From contig NZ_SMSG01000008.1 of the NCBI RefSeq assembly GCF_004382795.1, forward strand, positions 62,001 to 126,000: a stretch of 64,000 nt of DNA. Reading direction: 5' to 3'. A model generated the notes under the pieces. It was given only the letters and a program-made list of their open reading frames with translations, was not told the DNA's origin and searched no databases. Source of the DNA: Cumulibacter soli. Lineage in GTDB: Bacteria > Actinomycetota > Actinomycetes > Mycobacteriales > Antricoccaceae. Both the position numbers and the translations under genes were made by a program. Positions 15,953 to 25,080 of this stretch are shown here, piece by piece; the stretch's first letter is position 1; each line of letters starts with the position of its first letter.

Positions 15953-18235
15953 ATGACTGCGCTTGACGATCTGAAGGTCCTCGACCTATCGACCGGAGTC
16001 GCTCCGGCCCTGATGACGATGATGCTCGCGGACTTCGGTGCCGACGTGCTCCGGGTGGAACACGCCGACGGCACTCGTGCTGCCAAGCGCGAGGATCCTG
16101 GCTACGCGATGTGGGATCGAAACAAACGATTGTCACTGCTGAACCCGGACGTGGCGGCGGATCGACAGCAGTTGGCCGCACTCATCGCGGCCAGCGACAT
16201 CGTGGTGACTCAACGTACCGCCGAGGAAGTCGTCTCCGCCGAGGAGCTCTCGCAGCTCTTGGAGGACAACCCGAACCCTACGCGGATCGTGGTGGTGCAG
16301 CCGGCGTACGCCGACTTCTGTCCGTGGGCGTCGGGGCGCGAGTCGAACGAGTTGGCTGCGGCTGCCATCGGCATGTCCCTACGACAGTCCTCAGCAACGA
16401 CCGGACCGATCGACCCGGTGTACCGGCATGTCATCTATGTCCAGGGAATCTGGGGCGCTACCAGCGCGCTGGCCGCCGTACACCACCGCACCTTGACCGG
16501 GCAGGGGCAGACGGTGACCGTTGGCGGCGCACACGCCGGTGCGATCGCCGGATGCGCCACGTCGGTCGTGGATCCCGACAACATCGTCGTTGCGCCGGCG
16601 GCAGGTAATGGCGGGCCGAACGCGACGTACAGCCCATACCAGTGTTCGGACGGCGAATGGCTGTTCGTCGGAGCGCTGACACCGAAGTTCCAATTGCCCA
16701 TGTTCGAGATGCTTGGCCTCGATATCCCGACCGATCCGCGGATCAATGGCGACATGGACGCGATGTTGCTACTGGAGAATCGCGATTGGGTCCGTGCGGA
16801 GATCGCAGCGGTGTACGCAACGAAGCCACGCGATCATTGGTTGGCCGAACTACATCGCCGCGGCGTGCCGGCCGGGCCGGTACAGGAGCGCGAATGTTGG
16901 CTTGACCACGACCAGGTCCAGGCGATCGGCATGCGCGCGGAGATCGATGACCCGCATCGTGGCCGCGTCGTCATGCCCGCGGTGCCGATCAATCTCGCTG
17001 ACACCCCCGGTAGCGTTCGCACGCCGGCGCCCTCGCGAGCGGATGCAGTGGACGCCGTCGAGTGGGTCGCCTCGGATGTCATCACCGCGACCGCCAGCGC
17101 CACCGCTGGGGCCGACGGCCCGCTGACGGGGCTGCGTGTGCTTGATCTCGGCACTGTGCTCGCCGGTCCGTTGACCGGCAGCCTGCTCGCTGAGCTCGGC
17201 GCCGAGGTGGTGAAGGTAGAGCCGTTGGAGGGAGATTCCTTCCGCGTCAAGGGGTTCATGTACAACCGCGGTATGCGCTCGCTCGCGATCAACCTACGCG
17301 ATGAGGCCGCGCGCGAGGCCTTCTACGATCTGGTGCGACACAGCGACGTGGTTGTCGATAACTTCCGACCGGGCGTTCTGACGCGACTGGGTATCGACTA
17401 CGACACGCTCAGCGCGATCAACGACCAGATCATCACGTTGTCGTTCACCGGATACGGCCACGCCGGACCGCTGCAGGCCGAGCCCGGCTTCGATCCGGTA
17501 TTGCAGGCGATGAGCGGCATGATGCGTGCCCAGGGTGGGGACGGCGATCCGGTGTTCCTGACGATGGCAGTCAACGACATTTGCTCAGCGGTGATCGGCA
17601 CGTTCGCCACCACCGTCGCGCTGCATCACCGCGCGCGTGCGGGACGCGGTCAGCAGATCACCGGCTCGCTCGCGGCGACCTCGGTGTTCATGCAATCCGG
17701 CGAGATCACTCGCTTCGAGGGCCGCCGACGTCCGCGGCGAGGCGGCGCGGAATACCAGGGCCCATCCGAACTTGATCGGCTGTATGCCACGGCCGGCGAT
17801 GGTTGGATCCGGCTTCAGGCGACCGAAGAACAGCGAGGCGCGCTTGCTGAACTCGGGTTGACTGGCGACCTGGAGGCTGCCTTCGCGACGCGAGAGCGCG
17901 ACGAGGTAGTGAAATCGTTGACGGCGGCCGGAATCGACGTGGTCGGCGCCTACCACCCGAACGAGCTGATCGAGCACAAGAACCTTCGCGACAGCGAATT
18001 GATCCAGCAGCAATCGAGGCCTAATGGGCGGCCGTTCTTCGCGACGGGCCGGTTGGTGCGCTTCAGCGAGACCGAGCGCTCGGACGTGATGGGTCCGCCC
18101 GGACTCGGCCAGCACAGCGTTGAGATCCTGCGCAGCGTGGGGATCGAAACACCGCGGATCGATGCGTTGTTGAGCAGCGGTTCTGTGGTGACTGGTGAAC
18201 CGATGCCACTGGATAAGTTCGTCAGTTACCGATAA
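15953..18235 (+). CDS. Two-domain CaiB/BaiF (class III) CoA-transferase
   Basis: 760 residues made of two tandem class III CoA-transferase domains, ~1-365 and ~393-760, joined by an Ala/Thr-rich linker. The second domain has the full N-terminal motif (V-L-D-L-G-T-V-L-A-G-P near 396-406), P-G-F-D-P-V-L-Q-A-M-S-G, and the family's aspartyl nucleophile at D542 (V-N-D-I-C-S-A-V). In the first domain the aligned position is G165 (V-Q-G-I-W-G-A-T), so that half probably has no transferase chemistry. Usual family members are ~400-residue single domains that dimerise in an interlocked way; this fusion would be a built-in heterodimer. Acyl donor and acceptor are unknown. Confidence 0.9.
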   Translation: MTALDDLKVLDLSTGVAPALMTMMLADFGADVLRVEHADGTRAAKREDPGYAMWDRNKRLSLLNPDVAADRQQLAALIAASDIVVTQRTAEEVVSAEELSQLLEDNPNPTRIVVVQPAYADFCPWASGRESNELAAAAIGMSLRQSSATTGPIDPVYRHVIYVQGIWGATSALAAVHHRTLTGQGQTVTVGGAHAGAIAGCATSVVDPDNIVVAPAAGNGGPNATYSPYQCSDGEWLFVGALTPKFQLPMFEMLGLDIPTDPRINGDMDAMLLLENRDWVRAEIAAVYATKPRDHWLAELHRRGVPAGPVQERECWLDHDQVQAIGMRAEIDDPHRGRVVMPAVPINLADTPGSVRTPAPSRADAVDAVEWVASDVITATASATAGADGPLTGLRVLDLGTVLAGPLTGSLLAELGAEVVKVEPLEGDSFRVKGFMYNRGMRSLAINLRDEAAREAFYDLVRHSDVVVDNFRPGVLTRLGIDYDTLSAINDQIITLSFTGYGHAGPLQAEPGFDPVLQAMSGMMRAQGGDGDPVFLTMAVNDICSAVIGTFATTVALHHRARAGRGQQITGSLAATSVFMQSGEITRFEGRRRPRRGGAEYQGPSELDRLYATAGDGWIRLQATEEQRGALAELGLTGDLEAAFATRERDEVVKSLTAAGIDVVGAYHPNELIEHKNLRDSELIQQQSRPNGRPFFATGRLVRFSETERSDVMGPPGLGQHSVEILRSVGIETPRIDALLSSGSVVTGEPMPLDKFVSYR

Positions 18236-18326
18236 CGGCTGGGCGCCTGTTTCGCTGTGTGGACAGGCGTTGTCCCGGCCACATCGACCGCTTAGGTTGA
18301 TGCAGAGGCCTTCTAAGGAGTGTTCG

Positions 18327-19277
18327 ATGACAGAGACGACGCGCATTGTCGGTGTGACTGAGTTCGGTGGCGCCGAAAAACTGCACGTGATCGAGGTACC
18401 GATTGACCATGCCGGCCCTGGCGAGGTACGGGTCGCCGTACACGCTGCTGCCGTGAATCCGACCGATACGTACATCCCGTTGGGTGCTCGGGTCCGCCCT
18501 GGGCAGGAACCGAACTTCCCGTACGTGCCGGGGATGGACGTCGCTGGTGTGATCGACGAGATCGGTGAGGGCACCGACACCGATCTGAAGATCGGTGATC
18601 GGGTGATGGGCATCGTCGTCCCGAACGAGGCGCACGGCGGCTATCGGGCCAGCATTGTGCTCCCGGCCGAGTCGGTCACCCACGCACCCGCGGGTACCTC
18701 ACATGTCGAAGCTGCGTCGCTGCCGATGAACGGGCTCACCGCGCGACTTGCCCTGGATCTACTGGGGTTGCAGCCGGGACAGGTGCTGGCTGTGACCGGC
18801 GCGGCAGGCGCTTTCGGCGGGTACGTCGTACAGCTGGCGAAGGCTGATGGGCTGACGGTGATCGCGGACTCGTCCGAGTCCGATGAAGAACTGGTCCGCG
18901 GGTTCGGTGCCGACATCATCGTGCGACGTGGCGAGAATGTCGCGGACCGCTTCCGGGAACATTTCGCCGACGGTGTGGACGCCCTGGCCGACGGATCCGT
19001 TCAGGGCGAGCAGGTACTCTCCGCGGTCAAGGACGATGGCAAGGTGGCTACAGTCCGGTTCTGGAAGGGGAACGGCGAGCGTCAGTTGCAGTTCTTCCCG
19101 GTTGGTGTCGCGAACTACTGGAAGAACCGCGAAGCGTTGGACGCGCTGCGTCAGCAGGCCGAGGAGGGCGTGCTGTCGTTGCGTATCGCGAAGACGTTCC
19201 CGGCCGAAGACGCGGCCGCCGCACAGCAGATGCTGATCGGCGGCGGTGTGCGAGGCCGCATCGTCCTGGAGTTCTAG
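18327..19277 (+). CDS. Zinc-independent MDR oxidoreductase / quinone-oxidoreductase-like
   Basis: 316-residue medium-chain dehydrogenase. N-terminal GroES-like part (V-A-V-H-A-A-A-V-N-P-T-D-T-Y near residue 45), then the NADPH-binding motif A-V-T-G-A-A-G-A-F-G-G-Y near 155. The zinc-ligating Cys/His set is absent, as in quinone oxidoreductases (zeta-crystallin type). The start at 18327 is set by TAAGGAG 6-8 nt upstream; the longer frame to 18195 lacks support. It follows the CoA-transferase by 91 bp on the same strand and may be co-transcribed. Confidence 0.88.
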   Translation: MTETTRIVGVTEFGGAEKLHVIEVPIDHAGPGEVRVAVHAAAVNPTDTYIPLGARVRPGQEPNFPYVPGMDVAGVIDEIGEGTDTDLKIGDRVMGIVVPNEAHGGYRASIVLPAESVTHAPAGTSHVEAASLPMNGLTARLALDLLGLQPGQVLAVTGAAGAFGGYVVQLAKADGLTVIADSSESDEELVRGFGADIIVRRGENVADRFREHFADGVDALADGSVQGEQVLSAVKDDGKVATVRFWKGNGERQLQFFPVGVANYWKNREALDALRQQAEEGVLSLRIAKTFPAEDAAAAQQMLIGGGVRGRIVLEF

Positions 19278-19365
19278 ACGCCGATACCCGCCCGGTCGTG
19301 GTTACTGGTGGCATCTCTGCAGCGTGCCGTTCGCACAGGCGCGAGCCGCTGCTCAGTCCATCGGG

Positions 19366-20238
19366 CTAGCGGCGCTCGGCGGCGACCAGCTCGCGCACGG
19401 CGGGGGCAACCTCGCCGGCAAATCGTTCGGTGATAGCGCGGTCATCGCCGCCGATGATGAAGGCACTGATGCCGTGTGTGATCGCGAGGGCGGCGAGTTC
19501 CTCGGCCCACTGACGCGAGGGCGACTGCGACGCGCCCATGTAATTCATCAGCCGGCGGATGTCCGTGGGGGATCGGCCGGCCTGGATCGCGGCGGCGTCT
19601 ATGCGGGCATTGAGTACTGGCAGGTCCGCGGCGCCGCCCGATAGGTACTCCATCGACGGCAGCCACCCATCCGCGTGAGCTCCGGTCAGCGCCAGCATCT
19701 TTGGTTTGTACGCGCCAACCCAGATCGGGACCTCATGGGCTGGTGCCGGCCCACGTTTTGCGCCGACAACCTGGTAGTGCTCGCCGTCATGCTGCACACC
19801 GCCGCGCTTGTCGGTGTCCCACAGTTCACGGATCACGGTGATGGCCTCGCGTAGCGCGTCGACTCCCTGCCCCGGGGTAAGCCGGCGGCCGCCCATCGCG
19901 GCGATGCCCTCCCAAAATGCGCCCGCACCCAGGCCAAGGTTCACTCGTCCGCCGCTGAGTATGTCGAGGCTGGCGACGGCTCGGGCCAATACGGCCGGAG
20001 GCCGCAACGGCAGACTGAGCACATTTCCGGCGATGCGAATGCGCTCCGTGCGGGCAGCGACATACGACATCAAGGTCCAGGTATCCAGGAACGATGACTG
20101 ATACGGATGGTCCTGGAAGGTCACCAGATCCAAGCCCGCAGTGTCCGCAGCCATCGCCAGATCGAGGGCTTGACGGGGATTATCGGCCGTCGGGGTGACA
20201 AACGTGCCGAAAAGTAACTCGTGACCGTAGTCCGTCAT
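19366..20238 (-). CDS. LLM-class F420-type oxidoreductase
   Basis: 290-residue luciferase-like enzyme: F-G-T-F-V-T-P-T near residue 10, V-T-F-Q-D-H-P-Y near 40, G-G-R-V-N-L-G-L-G-A-G near 95-105, W-V-G-A-Y-K-P-K-M-L near 170. Cofactor (F420 or FMN) and substrate are not determined by these motifs. It lies 35 bp downstream of an orphan binding lipoprotein on the same strand, which suggests the imported compound or its product may be its substrate. It is convergent with the MDR gene. Confidence 0.85.
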   Translation of the reverse strand: MTDYGHELLFGTFVTPTADNPRQALDLAMAADTAGLDLVTFQDHPYQSSFLDTWTLMSYVAARTERIRIAGNVLSLPLRPPAVLARAVASLDILSGGRVNLGLGAGAFWEGIAAMGGRRLTPGQGVDALREAITVIRELWDTDKRGGVQHDGEHYQVVGAKRGPAPAHEVPIWVGAYKPKMLALTGAHADGWLPSMEYLSGGAADLPVLNARIDAAAIQAGRSPTDIRRLMNYMGASQSPSRQWAEELAALAITHGISAFIIGGDDRAITERFAGEVAPAVRELVAAERR

Positions 20239-20273
20239 GCCGAACCTCCGAGGAATCAGGCGCTGCCCAGAGA

Positions 20274-21533
20274 CTACTTCTGATGCGGGGTCTTGTACTC
20301 CTTCGCGTCATCGGAGACGAACAGGTCCGCCTCGATGCTCAGCCCGCCGGCTACGTCCGGATCTGGCGTCAGGATGAAGGCTTCGCGGGTCGATGGCTCA
20401 CCGTCCTTGGAAAAGTCCAACGTCCCGGTAAGTCCCTCGGTATCAAGTGAAGTGACCTTCTTCTTTGCCGCGAGCACACCCTTGCGGGTCATATCCCCGG
20501 AGTCACACGCCTCGTTCAGTACTGCTTCCCAGACCATCCCGGTGCTGTAGCCCATGGGGACGCCGACGCTCGGCTCGTCATCGGTTGAATCGGTGTAGTC
20601 CTCGGCGATTTGCTTCGACAGTTCAAGATCCGCCGAGAAAGGGGCAGTGGAGGAGACCATGTAGAAGTTGCTCAGGGCATCGACCATCGCCGGATCGTCC
20701 AGCAGTTGCGGCTGGAATGCCTGGTTGTTGCCGATCATCGGTACGGACAATCCCTGCTCGGCGTTTTGCAGCGCGATGGAGCCGGTCGCGGCCGGGGTGG
20801 TGGTGATCGCGATCAGGTCGACACCTTCGCTCTTCAATTTGGTGACGGTCGCCGTCATGTCTGTATCGGTGGTCGAAATCGGCATCGACACGACATCGAG
20901 ATCGTGTTGTTCGGCGTACCAGTCGACCGCCATCTTGCCGTTCTGTCCGTACTCGGCGTCCTGCCAAATGTGGCCGATCTTGTCGCCATCGGCCAGCATG
21001 CCTTGCTCCTGCATGAAAGACAGGCCGTTGATCATCTCAACGTCGTAGGTCTGTCCGACCAGCATGATCTGTTCGCGATCCAGATTCCCCGCAGCCCACC
21101 CGGCCGGGGTGCTGAGCACATCATCGGCGGTCATCTTCTCCTTGAGCGCCGACAGGATGTGCGAGCCGCCGAGTTGCAGTACGCCCAAGTCATCCTGAGC
21201 AACCGAGGCGTACTGGGGAACCGCGACATCAACTTTGTACACCGTGTCCTGCATATCCAGCACGATGTCGCGGCCGCAGATACCGCCAGCGGAGTTCACG
21301 GTGTCAGCCCACAACTGGTTTCCGGCCGCGATCGCCAAACCGCCTGCCTTGTACGGCCCGGACAGATCGGTCATCACCGCGAGCCGAATCTCCGAATCGC
21401 TGACTCCTACATCTGTCTTCAGGCCACCTTCGCTCATCGAGTCACCGCCATCGGACGATTTCGTTGAGCACGCCGCGCAGAGAATGAGCGCGAGGGCGCC
21501 AGCGGCCAGTGACTTGTTCACAGCTGCAGACAT
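20274..21533 (-). CDS. Branched-chain amino acid/amide-type ABC substrate-binding lipoprotein (orphan)
   Basis: 419-residue periplasmic-binding-fold protein (Peripla_BP_6, LivJ type) with signal peptide and lipidation Cys at C22 (A-A-C). Core: I-R-L-A-V-M-T-D-L-S-G-P-Y near residues 48-60, then G-I-C-G-R-D-I. It is closely similar throughout to the protein at 43868-45133 (shared S-G-P-Y-K-x-G-G-L, E-A-C-D-S-G-D-M-T-R and F-V-S-D-D-A-K-E-Y-K-like ends). No permease or ATPase gene is in the window, so it would have to share a transporter encoded elsewhere or act as a receptor. A TetR operator copy lies 25 bp upstream. Confidence 0.9.
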   Translation of the reverse strand: MSAAVNKSLAAGALALILCAACSTKSSDGGDSMSEGGLKTDVGVSDSEIRLAVMTDLSGPYKAGGLAIAAGNQLWADTVNSAGGICGRDIVLDMQDTVYKVDVAVPQYASVAQDDLGVLQLGGSHILSALKEKMTADDVLSTPAGWAAGNLDREQIMLVGQTYDVEMINGLSFMQEQGMLADGDKIGHIWQDAEYGQNGKMAVDWYAEQHDLDVVSMPISTTDTDMTATVTKLKSEGVDLIAITTTPAATGSIALQNAEQGLSVPMIGNNQAFQPQLLDDPAMVDALSNFYMVSSTAPFSADLELSKQIAEDYTDSTDDEPSVGVPMGYSTGMVWEAVLNEACDSGDMTRKGVLAAKKKVTSLDTEGLTGTLDFSKDGEPSTREAFILTPDPDVAGGLSIEADLFVSDDAKEYKTPHQK

Positions 21534-21557
21534 GAAAGAGCCCCTTCGGTCGGATTC

Positions 21558-21577
21558 GACCTACTATTGCGTATGTC
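21558..21577. promoter_or_regulatory. TetR operator copy upstream of the binding-protein gene
   Basis: GACCTAC-TATTGC-GTATGTC: the same 7-6-7 palindrome as the perfect site at 22244-22263 with one arm change. It lies between the tetR 3' end (21599) and the SBP start (21533), so the SBP can be controlled separately by the same TetR. Confidence 0.6.
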
Positions 21578-21598
21578 ACTACCCGTGTCCAGGAGTCC

Positions 21599-22240
21599 TC
21601 AACGACGCAACCCGCGGATCGCAAACTCGGAGAGCTCGTGAACGGTGCGCGAATCGCGCAATGCCCGCCTGCTGGGATCGGCCGCCTGCCGGTGCCATAC
21701 ACACGCCCAGTTCAGCGTTCCGAGCAAGGCTTTGGCGGTAAGTACCGGATCGGTGCCGGCAACGCTGCCATCTTGCTGGCCGGTGCGAATGAGCTCCACG
21801 AACAACTGCTCGTAATCCCGCCGTAGTGCGTTGATCTTCTCGGTGACATCGATCCAATGCGGATGAGAACGCGCGGATTGAGAGTAGACGTTGATGCTTT
21901 GCAGAAGAACCCTTTGGTAGTCGAGATCGGCGACCATTGCGGCTATGTGAGCGCGGGCCATCCGAGCGAGCCGATCGAACGGCGTCAGGGCTTCGTCCGC
22001 CACGATCGGCTGCACGTGGGCGATCATTCGTTCGATACCACGTTGCTGTACAGCGAGTAATAACGCGGCCTTCGTACGCCAGTAGTGGTAGATACGCCCC
22101 TTGGTCGCGCCTAGTTCCGCAGCCACATCGTCGATGCTGGATCGATCGAAACCGCGCTCGGCGAACACCTTTGCGGCGGCGTCCAGGATTTCGGTGACGC
22201 GCTCATTGGAATCGTCCCCGTCCCGATCCGGCAAAGTCAT
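21599..22240 (-). CDS. TetR/AcrR-family regulator
   Basis: 213 residues. The helix-turn-helix spans ~15-65 (F-A-E-R-G-F-D-R-S-S-I-D-D-V-A-A-E-L-G and K-G-R-I-Y-H-Y-W-R-T-K). The C-terminal half resembles the KstR2-like TetR_C family common in lipid-catabolism loci. It is divergent from an acyl-CoA ligase/dehydrogenase operon, with a perfect 20-bp palindrome adjoining its own start, and a second copy in front of the downstream SBP gene. The ligand is probably an acyl-CoA (inferred from the targets). Confidence 0.9.
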   Translation of the reverse strand: MTLPDRDGDDSNERVTEILDAAAKVFAERGFDRSSIDDVAAELGATKGRIYHYWRTKAALLLAVQQRGIERMIAHVQPIVADEALTPFDRLARMARAHIAAMVADLDYQRVLLQSINVYSQSARSHPHWIDVTEKINALRRDYEQLFVELIRTGQQDGSVAGTDPVLTAKALLGTLNWACVWHRQAADPSRRALRDSRTVHELSEFAIRGLRR

Positions 22241-22243
22241 GTC

Positions 22244-22263
22244 GACATACTAAGGCGTATGTC
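22244..22263. promoter_or_regulatory. Perfect 20-bp TetR operator
   Basis: GACATAC-TAAGGC-GTATGTC, perfect 7-bp arms, 3 bp upstream of the tetR start codon and 64 bp upstream of the divergent acyl-CoA ligase start. The near-copy at 21558-21577 supports it as a real site. Confidence 0.7.
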
Positions 22264-22326
22264 ATGGTTCCCCTCGGCGTCATCTCGTACTCTGCAGGGA
22301 ACCTACGAGTGGATGGGGACAGCACA

Positions 22327-23877
22327 GTGCAGGAGTTGATCTACGGGCGCACGTATTACCCGACCGCCGCGTGGCGTCACGACGCCATCGCAATTCGAGA
22401 TGGCGAGTTCTCCTCGACGTTCGCCGAGCACACGGACCGCATCGAACGCCTTGGTCGCTCAATCCAATCGGTGCTGGGATCGCCGTCGGAACGGTACGCC
22501 GTACTTTCCTTGAACACTCACGAGTTCCTCGAGGCCTGGCAGTCTGCGATGCTCGGCGCAGCCGTGATCACCCCGCTGAATTACCGACTTGCCGCCGCCG
22601 AACTCGCGGGCATTCTCGCCGATAGCGGTGCCCGACTGGTCTTCGTCGACGCCGACCTGCGTGAACTCTGGAGCGAGGTGGCACAGACAGGCGGTTTCGG
22701 TTCGCCTACCGTGGTGGGAATTCGCTGGCACGGCGACGGCGTCACCGATTTCGAACAGTTCCTATCCGCATCTCAGCCGGGTCCGCTGGATGAGCCGGAT
22801 GAAACCGATCTGATGGCGCTGATGTACACCGGCGGTACGACGGGACGCCCCAAGGGCGTGATGATTTCGCATAAGGCCGCCGTGTTGAATATGTTTCACC
22901 AGTTGTCGATCCACCGTCCCGGCGCGCACACCGTCTACCTGCATCAGAGCCCGATCTTCCATGGCGCGGCAATGTGGGGGTTGATGGGTCCCACTGCCGG
23001 CGGAGGTCAGCAATGCGTGTTGCCGAAGTTCACGCCCGAACTGGTGCTGGAGACGGTCGAGAAGTTCCGCGTCACCGAATCGCAGATGGGCCCGACGATG
23101 GTCGGGATGTTGCTGGATGCCTGCGGCGAGGATGTCACGAAGCTCGCGTCCTTGCAGCAGCTCGTGTACGGCAGCGCACCCATGCCGCAGGGCACCGTCG
23201 ATCGCCTGGTTCGCGATCTGCCGAACGTCAAACTGCTGCACGGCTACGGTATGACCGAATCCACCTCAGTCGTGAGCTTCCTGCGCTGGGAGGAACTGCT
23301 CGCCGATCGTTCGCTGATCGCCTCGGTCGGCCGCGTTGCGCCTGGAGTGACGGCGACGATCCAGGACGCCAACGGCGTGATCCTGCCGCCCGGTGAGCAC
23401 GGCGAAATCTGCGTACGCGGGGGAAATCTGACCGACGGTTACTGGCAGATGCCAAAGGAGACCGCCGAGGTATTTCGAGATGGCTGGTACCGCACCGGCG
23501 ATATGGGTCGGATGGACGAGCGCGGCTACATGTGGGTCGTGGACCGGATTAAGGACATGATCATCACCGGTGGCGAGAACGTGTACTCCGCGGAGGTGGA
23601 AAATGCCATCTCCACGCATCCCGCCGTTCGGCAGGTAGCCGTGATCGGTGTGCCGAGCGAGCGTTGGGGTGAGCAGGTGCACGCTGTCATCGTCACGCAC
23701 AACGACCGTGAACTTGCCGAGGCCGACATCGAGCAACACGTTCGAGCACAGATAGCTGGATACAAGGTCCCGAAGTCGTGGACCTTGCAGACCGAAGACC
23801 TGCCAACCTCCGGTGCGATGAAGATCCTGAAGAAGGATCTACGCGAGCGCTTCATCGCCGGTACGTCAGCGAACTAG
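22327..23877 (+). CDS. AMP-forming acyl-CoA synthetase
   Basis: 516 residues from GTG 22327 (GGGGA about 8 nt upstream; an in-frame start at 22264 overlaps the tetR operator and is less likely). The ATP-binding motif M-Y-T-G-G-T-T-G-R-P-K-G-V lies near residue 165, H-G-Y-G-M-T-E-S-T near 310, Y-R-T-G-D-M-G near 390 and the hinge D-R-I-K-D-M-I-I-T-G-G-E-N near 410. It activates a carboxylic acid to acyl-adenylate then acyl-CoA. The P-T-S-G-A-M-K-I-L-K-K end contains the catalytic Lys. It is followed 10 bp later by an acyl-CoA dehydrogenase; both likely respond to the divergent TetR. Confidence 0.92.
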   Translation: MQELIYGRTYYPTAAWRHDAIAIRDGEFSSTFAEHTDRIERLGRSIQSVLGSPSERYAVLSLNTHEFLEAWQSAMLGAAVITPLNYRLAAAELAGILADSGARLVFVDADLRELWSEVAQTGGFGSPTVVGIRWHGDGVTDFEQFLSASQPGPLDEPDETDLMALMYTGGTTGRPKGVMISHKAAVLNMFHQLSIHRPGAHTVYLHQSPIFHGAAMWGLMGPTAGGGQQCVLPKFTPELVLETVEKFRVTESQMGPTMVGMLLDACGEDVTKLASLQQLVYGSAPMPQGTVDRLVRDLPNVKLLHGYGMTESTSVVSFLRWEELLADRSLIASVGRVAPGVTATIQDANGVILPPGEHGEICVRGGNLTDGYWQMPKETAEVFRDGWYRTGDMGRMDERGYMWVVDRIKDMIITGGENVYSAEVENAISTHPAVRQVAVIGVPSERWGEQVHAVIVTHNDRELAEADIEQHVRAQIAGYKVPKSWTLQTEDLPTSGAMKILKKDLRERFIAGTSAN

Positions 23878-23887
23878 GAGCCAGACG

Positions 23888-25030
23888 ATGAGCAGTACGC
23901 CACGCGGTGTGGAGACATTCGGGCTCACCGAGCGCGAGCGAGATTTGTTCTTGCAGACGAGGGAATTGGCGCGCGAGGTACTCGCGCCGCTCGATCGACA
24001 CGACGGACGTGTGAACCGCGAACAGGTCGCCGCGTTGGGTGAAACCGGGCTACTGGAGCAGTTGTATCCGACCGGGGTGGGCGAGCAGTTCCAGCCTGCG
24101 TCCGCGATGACCATTTGCCTGATCCGAGAAGCGCTGTCCTACGAGACCGTCGAGGCAGAATCAGGTTTCGCGATGCAAGGTATCGGCGGTTATCCACTGG
24201 TCAGCGCCAGCGAAGACCACCGGGATGCCTGGATCGAGAAGTTGCGCTCCGGCGTGGCGATCGCTGGGCTAGCCCTCACCGAACCGGGCGCGGGGTCGGA
24301 TGCGGCGAATCTCAGCCTGAGTGCGACTCAACGAGGGAGTGGGTGGCGGCTGAATGGCACCAAACGGTGGATCACCAACGCACCCGATGCCGACTTCTAT
24401 GTGACTTTCGCTCGCACTACGCAAGGAGCGCGAGCGCGCGGTATCTCGGCATTCCTGGTTCCCGGCGACGCCGCCGGTCTGAGCGCTGAGCCGATCGAGA
24501 TGGTCTCGCCGCACCCGCTCGGTCAGCTGGACTTCGCCGATGTCGCGGTAGAGGCCGAGCAACTCGTCGGCGTGCTGGATGACGGGTTCCGACCGGCGAT
24601 GGCCAATCTCGACCGGTTTCGGCCCAGCGTGGGCGCAGCAGCCTGCGGTATGGCGCAAGCCGCTATGGACGAGACGACCAGGCATACCAAAGAACGGGTC
24701 GCGTTCGGCGCGCCGCTGTTTTCGCAACAAGCACTCGCGCACGGCCTTGCTGACGCCCAATCCGAACTTGCTGCGTCGCGAGCGTTGGTGCGGCTCGCGG
24801 CGCATGCGCTCGACGCGGGAGACCCCGAGATAACGACGTACTCGGCCATGGCGAAACTGCGGGCGACCGAGACAGCGCAACGGGTGATCGATACCGCGAT
24901 CCAGTACCACGGAGCGAGTGGGCTGCAACGTGGCCACCTGTTGGAGCGGCTCTATCGCGACGTCCGAGCATCGCGGATCTACGAGGGTGCGAATGAGGTA
25001 CAGCGCACCATCATTGCCCGTGCCTTATAG
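23888..25030 (+). CDS. Acyl-CoA dehydrogenase
   Basis: 380-residue FAD enzyme introducing the alpha-beta double bond. Motifs: L-T-E-P-G-A-G-S-D near 135, W-I-T-N-A near 164, and the C-terminal I-Y-E-G-A-N-E-V-Q-R with the general-base Glu at E366 (MCAD-type position). The start at 23888 follows GGAGCC. It is the second gene of the ligase/dehydrogenase operon. The acid activated by the ligase is presumably its substrate after CoA loading. Confidence 0.92.
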   Translation: MSSTPRGVETFGLTERERDLFLQTRELAREVLAPLDRHDGRVNREQVAALGETGLLEQLYPTGVGEQFQPASAMTICLIREALSYETVEAESGFAMQGIGGYPLVSASEDHRDAWIEKLRSGVAIAGLALTEPGAGSDAANLSLSATQRGSGWRLNGTKRWITNAPDADFYVTFARTTQGARARGISAFLVPGDAAGLSAEPIEMVSPHPLGQLDFADVAVEAEQLVGVLDDGFRPAMANLDRFRPSVGAAACGMAQAAMDETTRHTKERVAFGAPLFSQQALAHGLADAQSELAASRALVRLAAHALDAGDPEITTYSAMAKLRATETAQRVIDTAIQYHGASGLQRGHLLERLYRDVRASRIYEGANEVQRTIIARAL

Positions 25031-25080
25031 GTAATAGGCTGTGGCATAACGTTCACCACACATCCAGCTAAGGCGGCGTC

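Noticed and set aside
17585-18613. 342-codon open frame on the minus strand
   Set aside because: Antisense to the CoA-transferase and MDR genes, both with clear motifs; no ribosome site or recognisable motif.
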